In this document: piece by piece, positions 31,665 to 39,903 of the stretch
Numbering within the stretch: the first letter of the stretch is position 1
Layout of the letters: each line of letters opens with the position of its first letter
Translations under genes and position numbers: made by a program
Notes under the pieces: generated by a model
Seen by the model: only the letters and a program-made list of their open reading frames with translations
Told to the model about the DNA's origin: nothing
The model's database searches: none
DNA from: Phytopythium helicoides
Lineage: Eukaryota > Oomycota > Peronosporomycetes > Pythiales > Pythiaceae
DNA length: 64,000 nt
Reading direction: 5' to 3'
Assembly: GCA_024867545.1 (NCBI GenBank)
Contig: JANFNE010000032.1
Span: forward strand, 124,001-188,000

Positions 31665-32408
31665 ATGAAGACCACTGCCATCCTCCTCCTCGTTTGGGCC
31701 GCATTTGTCGGCCACTCGGAGGGTAACGCCTCTGCGGCCAAGCAAAAAGTCAAGATGCACGTCCAGTACTCCGATAACCTCGTCAATGTCGGCAACCTCG
31801 ACATCTTTGCCGCGTCGTGGCAGAAGATCTACGCGACCCGAGGCAACGGCAAAGGCGCTGTGAACGACGACACCTACAAAACCTACTCCAGCACGTGTGA
31901 GAGCGCAGTGAAACCTACCCTCGACTTGAATGTGCGCGTGGAGATGAACGGCTCGTGGGGAGCCAACGCCAAGTCCGGCATCAACATGTATCAGATGCGA
32001 GATGCCATCGTGCAGACGGCGTGGGCGACGTACAACCAGCTCGCCATCGCCAAGCGATACGACGTGTACGCTGGTTGCCGCGGCTTCACGTGGCAAGAAT
32101 CCGTTTCGTACACGTCGTCTGCGGCATGCGGCCCCAAGAGCAAGGTCGCCTGTCCGAAATCGTGCAAAAGCGGAATGCTCCAGTGCATGGACCATTCCTA
32201 TGGTCTTTACCTTCCCTCGACGCTTCACGTGAGCGCATACCTTGGCGATCAGTTGCTCCCGGACTCTATCACCTTCACCATCAGCGCTGCTTCCCTCCAC
32301 ACCGACAACGGCTGTGGTGTTTGGGGCATTGTTGCCGAGAATCTCGCTGGATTCATTCCTGTGGTTGGCTCTCTCTTCGCGACGGGCATCCAGATCGAGT
32401 GCAGCTAG
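31665..32408 (+). CDS. Secreted Cys-containing protein, copy C
   Basis: Intronless, 247 residues from the ATG at 31665, chosen because it begins the same signal peptide as the other copies and follows the shared core promoter. The frame is open from an earlier ATG at 31428, but that part is not conserved in A, B or D. The eight mature cysteines are retained, with an additional Cys after the Tyr-Asp-Val segment shared in position with the others (GC instead of LC). The C-terminal hydrophobic stretch is IVAENLAGFIPVVGSLF, ending ECS. It is more diverged from A and B than they are from each other. Function not recognised; secretion inferred from the signal peptide. Confidence 0.87.
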   Translation: MKTTAILLLVWAAFVGHSEGNASAAKQKVKMHVQYSDNLVNVGNLDIFAASWQKIYATRGNGKGAVNDDTYKTYSSTCESAVKPTLDLNVRVEMNGSWGANAKSGINMYQMRDAIVQTAWATYNQLAIAKRYDVYAGCRGFTWQESVSYTSSAACGPKSKVACPKSCKSGMLQCMDHSYGLYLPSTLHVSAYLGDQLLPDSITFTISAASLHTDNGCGVWGIVAENLAGFIPVVGSLFATGIQIECS

Positions 32409-32556
32409 ACTCCTTGTCAGGTGCTCGTGTGTCTATCGCTATCTCTCTGCGAGATTCTAGATTTCACCAACTCCGTCGTGGGCTTCTTGCACACCATCAG
32501 ATGGTACATGTTACTGGATGAATAAACGGCCTTCGTTATCGTCTCGTACTCGAATA

Positions 32557-33269
32557 GCGCTGTGAGCTGTTTCAGAGTGAGCAAGTGTGCTGTACTGCTG
32601 CCGCAGACTCCATAAATTGAGCGCACTTCCTCTATGTAGTAAATGATCTGTTGCTCTGCACGATCAAAGCCCATCGGCCCACAGCTTGTGGGGCCACAGG
32701 CCTCACCAAGGCGTACCAACCCACGTGCTATTCTGCTGGTGCCGTCTTCGTCTGGTTTGACTCAAGTTCTCGTTCACCTCTGCTCACTCACCTCTGCTCG
32801 CTGGCCCGATATAGCTGCTACTGTACTTGACATCCTTCGTGTTGAATACTCTTGGTGGTGCTCACTGACGATGCGTTCATACTCCTTCCTGCTTCCTCCT
32901 CCTCGCGATCGCGGACGTCTCAACTTGATCTGAGTTTGTTATCTCATCGATGTGGACTTACAGTTTCCCGGCAGCTGTGCTGTGTTATCCTGCCTCATCC
33001 ATCCGTCCTGCTAAACACTTCTCACAGTCGTGTGACGTGGCTTCACTTTTTAGCCGATGCACCTGCGAACAAAAGAGCCGAGCCAAAAGCCCTACATCCA
33101 GCCGCGCAACCTGACGATGCGTGGGTCAGGTGCGAACGATGCGACTTGTAAAAACTTGTGGATCAAGATCAATGCGGTGCTGCATTTGCTTTATGCTGAG
33201 GGCGGCTCATCGTTCATATGAGATGCATCCTGACGTCGCCACAAAAGATCTCGACGACGAGGCCACCCA
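32557..33269. other. Spacer
   Basis: No gene, RNA or repeat recognised. Small frames here lack codon bias. Confidence 0.3.
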
Positions 33270-33845
33270 TCACTTCTTCTCCTCATCTCTCTCGATCGTT
33301 CGGATGACCCTGGCCGGATTACCCGCCACGACCGTCAGCGGTGCCACGTCCTTGGTCACAACGCTACCAGCGCCAACCACAGCTCTATCCCCGATGTTGA
33401 CGCCAGGGAGCACGATGGCGCCGCCGCCGATCCAGACGTCCTCGCCGATCGTGACAGGCCGGCACAGCTCGAGCCCGCTAGCGCGCACGTCCGGGTCAAT
33501 TGGATGCGTGGCTGCGTAGATTTGGACACCGGGTGCCAGCATTGTGCGCGCGCCGATGCGGATCTCGCAGCCGTCCAGCAGCACGCAGCCAAAGTTCATG
33601 TAGACGCCGTCGGCCAGGTGGATGTTGTAGCCGTAGTCGCAGCGGAAGGGCATCTCGATGAACACACCGCGGCCCACCGAGCCCAGCAGCTCGCTACGCA
33701 GTCGTGCGGCCTCGGACTCCTCGGCGAACGTCAGCGCATTGTACTCGGCCAGCAGCCGCCGCGCATGGCGCCGCTCGCGCACCAGGTCGGCGTCCCACGC
33801 GTCGTACAGCTCCCCACGCAGCATCTTGGCCTTGGCACTCGTCAT
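33270..33845 (-). CDS. Maltose/galactoside O-acetyltransferase family protein
   Basis: Intronless, 191 residues, the normal length for this family. The N-terminal helical 'maltose acetyltransferase' segment (KMLRGELYDAWDADL...RHARRLLAEYNA) is followed by a left-handed beta-helix of hexapeptide repeats. Family active-site features are visible: MNFGCVLLD with the conserved Asn, and the catalytic His in AATHPID. The C-terminal GAGSVVTKDV..VVAGNPARVI signature binds acetyl-CoA in relatives. These enzymes move an acetyl group from acetyl-CoA to a sugar hydroxyl and work as trimers in the cytosol. The natural sugar here is unknown. Intronless and bacteria-like in architecture, it may derive from horizontal transfer, but fungi also hold close relatives, so this is only a possibility. 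Confidence 0.93.
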   Translation of the reverse strand: MTSAKAKMLRGELYDAWDADLVRERRHARRLLAEYNALTFAEESEAARLRSELLGSVGRGVFIEMPFRCDYGYNIHLADGVYMNFGCVLLDGCEIRIGARTMLAPGVQIYAATHPIDPDVRASGLELCRPVTIGEDVWIGGGAIVLPGVNIGDRAVVGAGSVVTKDVAPLTVVAGNPARVIRTIERDEEKK

Positions 33846-34583
33846 GTTGGCGTGTGTGACGACTATAGAGATGGTTTCAGGAGCTGCAGGCGTGCGGTGG
33901 AGGCGGCAAGATGGAGAATGAGCTCATGGAGCTGCTGGTGGCCAAAGTTGACGGACGTGGTGACGAGCGTCCCTAATCCAATGTAAATCAAGAGCATTTA
34001 GACCAATCAACAGTCGTTATGAGATTTATATTAGCCAACCAGGGACCGATACGGATTCTGTCTTTGAAATGACGGGTTTCGTGGGATCGTGGTCTCAAAG
34101 TCCTCACGCCTCGCTTCGTCTGGACTGGCAGCTCAAGCGAGCTCAAGCGAGCCATTCACGTCTATTGCAATGACAAACCTCAATATATGAGCTTCATAGC
34201 TGCCAGCGGCCAGCAGTTGCAGTCGACAACCATCCTCCTCACGCCCATGAACGAACTAGTGCGATTATCACCACCACCGAATCCGTCCACAGCATCATCC
34301 CCAACAATTCGTACAAACCACCCCACCGCCTCACAGAGCTCCCCACTATCTCCCAATGCTGCCCTCCCCCTTGCATTCCTTCATCCCCATCACCTCAGCA
34401 TTCCTTTCGTCGGTTGAAGTGTCGACGTGGCACATGAATTCTCGCAGGTATCCGCACCAACTCTGACAGGTACTCCCCCTCCCCCCTCAAAAGATCGGGC
34501 ATGGGTCATGGTCACTTCGCGACTCGCCTCGTCGCCCGCTCCACTCCGCTCCTCGCTCCCTCTCGCCTCCCCGCTCCCTCGCC
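33846..34583. other. Spacer upstream of TSN
   Basis: Contains the start regions of the divergent acetyltransferase and TSN genes. A TATATGAGC sequence lies near 34183 and a pyrimidine-rich tract runs into the TSN start. No gene visible. Confidence 0.35.
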
Positions 34584-37427
34584 ATGGCCTCGGGCGTGGC
34601 CACCGTCAAGGCCGTGCTCTCGGGCGACACGCTGGTGCTCGTGGGCGGCAGCAAGGCCGGCGGGCCGCCGCCGGAGCTCGTGCTGACGCTGGCGTCGCTG
34701 CAGGCGCCGCGACTCGCGCGCTCGGCCGAGGCCGCCAGCGAGCCCTTCGCCTTTGCGTCGCGCGAGTTTTTGCGCACGCTGTGCATCGGCAAGCAGGTGC
34801 GCTTCAAGGTCGAGTACCGCGTGCCCGCCATCAACCGCGACTTTGGGTCCGTCTGGCTGCCGGCAAACGCGCGCGGCGTCGAGGAGAACGCGTGCGTCGT
34901 GGTCGCGCGCTCCGGGTGGGCCAAGGTCAAGAACCCCGCCGACTTTGCGGCCAACAGCGGCGCCTGCGCGGACGTGGACAAGATGCTCGCGGTCGAGCAG
35001 GTTGCGATTGCAGAGAAGAAGGGCATGTACGCCGACGGAGACGAGCGCGCCAACCTCACCATCAAGTTCGCCTCGAGCGACGACGGACCCGCGCTCCATG
35101 AACAGTTCAAGGGAAAGCTCGTGCCCGCGGTCATTGAGAACGTGCGCGACGGAGCTGCCATGCGCGCGCTGCTGCTGCCGACCATGCAGATGGTCAACTT
35201 CGGACTTGCAGGCGTGCAGTGCCCGCGCGTCAACGCCGCACCGGCCGCGAACGCGGCCACGCAGCAGCAGGAGGTCACCACCACCACGACCACCACGTCG
35301 GCTGACGGCACCACGACCACGACCGTCACCACGGTCACGTCCAGCGCGACCACCACGACGGCGGAGGCGGCGCCTGCCGTGGCCGGACCCGCACCGTTCG
35401 CGCGCGAGGCCAAGCACTTCACGGAGATGCGCCTGCTCAACCGCGACGTGCAGCTCAAGCTCGAGGGCGTCGACAAGTACGGCAACCTCTACGGCAGCGT
35501 CGTGCACAAGTCGGGCCACAACATCAGCGTGGAGCTGCTCAAGAATGGACTGGCGCGCATGGTCGACTGGAGCGCCGCCTTTGCGTCCAGCGCAGAGCGC
35601 GCTGCGATGCGCGCGGCCGAGAAGGAGGCCAAGCTCGCCAAGCTCCGCGTGTGGCGCGACTACGAGCCGCCGAAGCTCTCGGTCGCGGGCGATGCCCACC
35701 TGCGCGCCGTTGTGGTCGAGGTCATCAGCGGAGACTGCCTCGTCGTTGTGGCGGACAAGTCGACCGAGGAGAAGCGCATTTACCTGAGCTCTCTGCGCGC
35801 GCCGCGTCTTGGAAACGCGCGCCGGAACGAGCCCAACGCCCCGTACGCTCTCGAGGCCAAGGAGTTCCTGCGTAACCGTGCCATCTCCAAGAACGTGCGC
35901 GTTGAGATTGAGTACGAGAAGCCTAACCCGGCGGGCGGAGGCGCCGAGGGCGTCATGACGTTTGCGAGCATCTTCCTCGATCCGTCGGCCGCTGCGCTCA
36001 AGAAGAACCCGGAAGCCAAGGGAGCCAATGTGGCCGTGGACATTGTCGCAGCTGGTCTCGCGGAGGTTGTGCGCCACCGCCCGGACGAGCCCAAGTCGGA
36101 GTACTACGACGACCTCGTGACCGCCGAGACAAAGGCCCAGACGCAGAAGAAGGGTATGCACTCGACCAAGGCTGCACCGCCGACCGAGCGCCGAGTTACG
36201 GACTTGTGCTTTGACTCCACGAAGGCGAAACAGTACCTGCCATTCTTGACGCGTGAGAAGAGCGCGCGCGCCGTGGTGGAGCACGTGTACTCTGGCTCGC
36301 GCGTGAAGCTGTTCATCCCGAAGGAGAACTGCGTGCTCAACTTTGTGATCGCGGGCATCAAGGTGCCGCAGCCGGCTCGGTACGGCGCCATGGGCGTGGT
36401 TACGGCCCCTGCGGAGCCGCTTGGCGAGGTGTCGAAGCTGTTCACGAAGCGCGCCGTCATGCAGCGCGACGTGATCGTGGAGATTGAGGACATGGACCGC
36501 GGCGGAAATGCGTTTGGTGCGCTGTACGTGGGCGGCACCAAGGATGAGAAGCACAACTTTGGCGTGCAGATCGTGCGCGAGGGCTTGGCCTGGGTGGATG
36601 CGTTCTCGGCCGAGCGTACGGCGACGGGTCCAGCCCTGTCGCGCGCGCAGGATGAGGCGCAGGCGGCCAAGAAGAACTACTGGAAGCTGCAGGCAGCGGC
36701 TCCCACCAAGTCGGCTGCTCCGGCGCAGCCGACCGAGACGACGCTGCCGAGTGTGAAGCTGTCCGAGATCGTGGACGGCACGCACTTTTACCTCCAGAAC
36801 ACAGCGGACCGCACGTGCGCAACTCTGGAGGAGCAGATGGCGGCCTTCACGCGCACGCACGGAACGAGCGGCAAGGCGTTCGAGGTGAGACGCAACGCCG
36901 TGTGTGCGGCGCTCTTCGACGACGGGCGTGGCCTGCTGTGGAACCGTGCGCGCGTGGAGCAGGTTCTTGGCCAGCAGGTGCGCGTGCGCTTCATCGACTA
37001 CGGTAACGAGACTACTGTGCCGGTGAGCAAGCTGCGGCCACTGGACGCCACCGTGCTCCAGTACCCGCCGCAGGCTAAGGAGTGCGTGTTCGCGTTCATC
37101 AAGCCTCTGCCGGCCACGCACGAGTTTGGTGCTGACGCCGCGCACATGCTGGGCGACGTGGCTTGGGGTCAGACCCTGTCGGCGCGTGTGCTCGGTGTAG
37201 ACGACCAGCGCCGCCAGCAGGTTGCGCTCTTCCTGCCCAACAAGGAGAGTGTCGCGGGTAAGCTGGTGACTGCCGGCCTGCTGCGCACGGATCGCAAGGC
37301 TGTGGCAGCGGCGCGCACTGACAGCGCCAAGCAGACGGCGCAGGCCCTCGTCACGGCCCAGGAGACCGCCAAGCGGCAGCGTCTGTGTCTGTGGCAGTAC
37401 GGCGACATCGAGTCGGACGACGAGTAG
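34584..37427 (+). CDS. TSN: Tudor staphylococcal nuclease (SND1/TSN)
   Basis: Intronless, 947 residues, the family's usual length. Tandem SNase-like OB folds start at about residues 4, 175, 375 and 555 (cores such as VKAVLSGDTLVLV, VVVEVISGDCLVVV and AVVEHVYSGSRVKLF). The Tudor domain at about 740-830 has the aromatic-cage segment VRVRFIDYGNE, and is followed by a final split SNase piece to the C-terminus. TSN is a cytoplasmic RNA-binding protein of RISC, stress granules and RNA decay. An unusual Thr-rich insert, with runs of Thr, interrupts the second SNase fold at about residues 231-262. The start ATG sits in a good context (GCCATGG). It converges with the FKBP gene, the stops 57 bp apart. 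A very long antisense frame mirrors this gene and reflects its GC-rich codon use. Confidence 0.96.
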   Translation: MASGVATVKAVLSGDTLVLVGGSKAGGPPPELVLTLASLQAPRLARSAEAASEPFAFASREFLRTLCIGKQVRFKVEYRVPAINRDFGSVWLPANARGVEENACVVVARSGWAKVKNPADFAANSGACADVDKMLAVEQVAIAEKKGMYADGDERANLTIKFASSDDGPALHEQFKGKLVPAVIENVRDGAAMRALLLPTMQMVNFGLAGVQCPRVNAAPAANAATQQQEVTTTTTTTSADGTTTTTVTTVTSSATTTTAEAAPAVAGPAPFAREAKHFTEMRLLNRDVQLKLEGVDKYGNLYGSVVHKSGHNISVELLKNGLARMVDWSAAFASSAERAAMRAAEKEAKLAKLRVWRDYEPPKLSVAGDAHLRAVVVEVISGDCLVVVADKSTEEKRIYLSSLRAPRLGNARRNEPNAPYALEAKEFLRNRAISKNVRVEIEYEKPNPAGGGAEGVMTFASIFLDPSAAALKKNPEAKGANVAVDIVAAGLAEVVRHRPDEPKSEYYDDLVTAETKAQTQKKGMHSTKAAPPTERRVTDLCFDSTKAKQYLPFLTREKSARAVVEHVYSGSRVKLFIPKENCVLNFVIAGIKVPQPARYGAMGVVTAPAEPLGEVSKLFTKRAVMQRDVIVEIEDMDRGGNAFGALYVGGTKDEKHNFGVQIVREGLAWVDAFSAERTATGPALSRAQDEAQAAKKNYWKLQAAAPTKSAAPAQPTETTLPSVKLSEIVDGTHFYLQNTADRTCATLEEQMAAFTRTHGTSGKAFEVRRNAVCAALFDDGRGLLWNRARVEQVLGQQVRVRFIDYGNETTVPVSKLRPLDATVLQYPPQAKECVFAFIKPLPATHEFGADAAHMLGDVAWGQTLSARVLGVDDQRRQQVALFLPNKESVAGKLVTAGLLRTDRKAVAAARTDSAKQTAQALVTAQETAKRQRLCLWQYGDIESDDE

Positions 37428-37484
37428 ATTGAGCACGTTTGACAATTAGTTCCGGCAGCAATGAAAATTCGTGGTGCCTACAGG

Positions 37485-39460
37485 TTATTCGAGCGCCGGC
37501 ATGTCGTCGAAGACTTCACGCTCGGCGCGGCGCTTCTCGCTCTCCTCCAGAGCCTTGTTCTTGGCCTCGAGCCGCGCGAACATCTTCTCGCGGTACAGCT
37601 TCTTCTCGTCCTCCTTGTAGCGTGCGGCACATGCAAGCAGCTGCGCATGAGCGCGCTTGAGCTCAGCAGCAGTGCGTGCCACCTGTGCGTCAGTGCGATC
37701 GCCGAGCAGCTGCGACGCCTTGGCGAGGCTGCTCTCAGCCTCCTTAGAGAACTCGAAGCCCTTGTCCAGGATCCAGAAGTCTCCACGCTGCTCCTTGGCC
37801 AACTCCGCCTTGAGCTTCTCGAGGAACACAAGCGAGCGGCGGAAGTGCGCCTTGCTGTTTTCCTTGTCCAGCAAAATGGCCTGCATGATGTAGTGTTAGC
37901 TCAGCCAAACGATGGATGTAGACCGGACAGCACGCACCTGGTCGCAGTCCCACTCAGCGTCGTCGATTTTGCCAAGCTTGAGTTTGCACAGTGCGCGGTT
38001 GAGGTAGAGCACTCGCTGCCACGTGGGACATCGAAGTCAGCACGAATGGTGCGTGCACTACTGCAAGCACCGCACGCACCTTGACCGCGTTCACTTTCTC
38101 CTTATCAGCGGCCGGCACGAGTTGCTCCCACTCGTCCTTGGCGAAGAAAATATGCACAAAGCCCTGAAACGCATGGACTACGAGTAAGCATTCGTACAAT
38201 GATACCCAGCACGCATTTTACAGACTCACCGAGTCGTAGCACTTTTGGGCAGCGTCGTAGTCCTTGGTCTTTACGAGCTCGTTGCCCTTGTCCTTTTCCT
38301 CCAGCGCACTAGCAACGCGTTCATCTACGACCGCGATTAGTTTCCCATTCCTGTCCATGCTATCCACACAGGTATCCACGCACCAATGGTGGGCGGCGGG
38401 TTCTCCTCGAGCATCTTTTGCTCCTCCTCGTGCTGCTTTCGTCTTGACTCAGCTAGCTCTGCCTGCGTAGGGAAGCGCGGCAGCGGGTCCTGTGAATGAC
38501 GTATCAGCAATAGTTAGTGCTTCGCGAGGACTCAGATACTGCGGCCGCCATTCGTCTACCCACCTTGAAGCGGAGCAGCTCGATTTCAAAGTCGAGCGTC
38601 TCGTCGGGCTCGACCTTGGGTGCGAAGCCCTTGGATCCGTACGCGTACTCAGGCGCGATGATGAAGCGCGCGATCTCCCCGCGCGCCATGGTCGCCACGC
38701 CAATGTCCCATCCCTTGATGACCTTCTCTGCTCGTCCACTCGACGTCAGCACGCGTCCTCCATTGATCACCGAAGCGGGCGAGACCCACCGCGACCGAGC
38801 TGGAACTCGAACGGGTCGTCCGTGCCGCCCGCGTGCTTGCCATCCACCATGTCTCGCCTACGGACGCGCTCGTTAGCACGAAGATCTCCACTGCTCATGC
38901 CGGTCGCACTTGCGGACGCACGAGGTGTCAAAGATGGAGCCGTCCAGCAGCCGGCCCACGTATTGCACTGCATCCACGCGTGAGCCACCAATCCCCAACC
39001 ACATCGGGGCCACCTTGGCCTTCACGCACCGAAGGTGGGGCATCCTTCCTCCACGTGGCGCGCCTCGGGCTCGCCCTCGCGCAGCACCTGTCCACAGTCG
39101 TCCCCAGTCATCCACAGCCGTCCGCACGTCGTCCACAGCGCGCGCACCGCACCTTCTTGAGCACGCCACCGTCCGCCTTGGGCGAGATGTCCACGAAGCC
39201 CTGCTCGCGCGTGAAGACGCTGCTCTCGGGGTCGAAGAAGGCCTTGGTGCGTCTGAGGGTCCGCCGTCAGTCCACACGTCCACGGCGGCGTCCACACGTC
39301 CACAGCGGCGTCCACACGTCCACAGAAGCGTCCACACGTCCACAGCGGCGTCCACTCACCTGGCACAGTGCATACAGAGCCGCTGCGGGTTGGTCACGAG
39401 CCCGCGGCCGAAGCCTCCGCACTCGCGACACCGCGGCAGCTCGAGCTCCTCGGCGCTCAT
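37485..39460 (-). CDS. FKBP-type prolyl isomerase with zinc ribbon and TPR repeats
   Basis: Eleven exons (minus strand): 39460-39360, 39252-39153, 39087-39030, 38967-38922, 38857-38790, 38727-38564, 38489-38384, 38324-38230, 38163-38080, 38015-37938 and 37880-37485. Introns are 57-107 nt, all GT-AG, and every junction keeps frame, giving 431 residues. Residues 10-33 form CXXC-X14-CXXC, a zinc-ribbon-like knuckle. The FKBP domain spans about 66-179 with binding-pocket residues present: Tyr in VQYVGR, Phe-Asp in IFDTS, VIKGWD, EYAYG and FEIELL. TPR helices follow from about 215 (KGNELVKTKDYDAAQKCYDS; LYLNRALCKLKLGKIDDAEWDCDQ; SKAHFRRSL). TPR-FKBPs catalyse proline isomerisation and dock Hsp90. 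The many introns contrast with intronless neighbours. Confidence 0.9.
39271..39356. repeat. 20-bp minisatellite in FKBP intron 1
   Basis: Four exact-register copies of TCCACACGTCCACRGCGGCG (39271-39350) plus a partial fifth, inside the first intron of the FKBP gene and running up to its donor site. Related TCCACAG/CGTCC words also fill intron 2 (39088-39152). Confidence 0.9.
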
Positions 39461-39903
39461 GGCCGTTCTGGAATAATGGGCAAAGGTCCCAGCTGTCGGC
39501 TGGGTGCATTCGCAGTGGACCACACCACAAAAGATCGCACTTAGTCGAGGGCCGGAAGTGGCCGGTGCGCGGCTTCCGCTCCGTCTTTCGCGCGAGAATT
39601 GGACAGATCGCGCGCCCCTCCTCCGTAGTTTACCATCGGTTTCACCTCTTCAATCGTATCCTCTACCAATAACACATCCTCATATATGTATACAGTTCTA
39701 CTATATCTCTATCTAAAAAACCCTCAACCGTCCGCGGCGTGCAACGCGACGACAGCCGTACTTTACCGGCCATCGCGAAAACTACCGGCCGCCCGGGGGC
39801 GCTCGATCCGTCGGCCGCCCTGGCCCCGAAGGGGAAACCGCGGAAAAGAACACCAGTCTACCAAAGCCACCGCCCGCCCCGCGTCCACGCTCGCCCGGCG
39901 GCC

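Larger units (their letters stand above)
31384..32556 (+). repeat. C-D inverted pair, left arm
   Basis: This segment, holding copy C, is similar in reverse complement to 43196-44311 holding copy D. Homology extends beyond the coding region: upstream GATTGGGAGCAAATCC and TTTTGCTGTCAG-type words, and downstream TTGCGAGATTCTAGATTTCACCAA-like sequence and the GATGAATAAA signal. Confidence 0.7.

Noticed and set aside
34512..37445. 977-codon open frame antisense to TSN
   Set aside because: It mirrors the TSN gene exactly in extent, has no domain, and arises from the GC-rich third positions of the sense gene.
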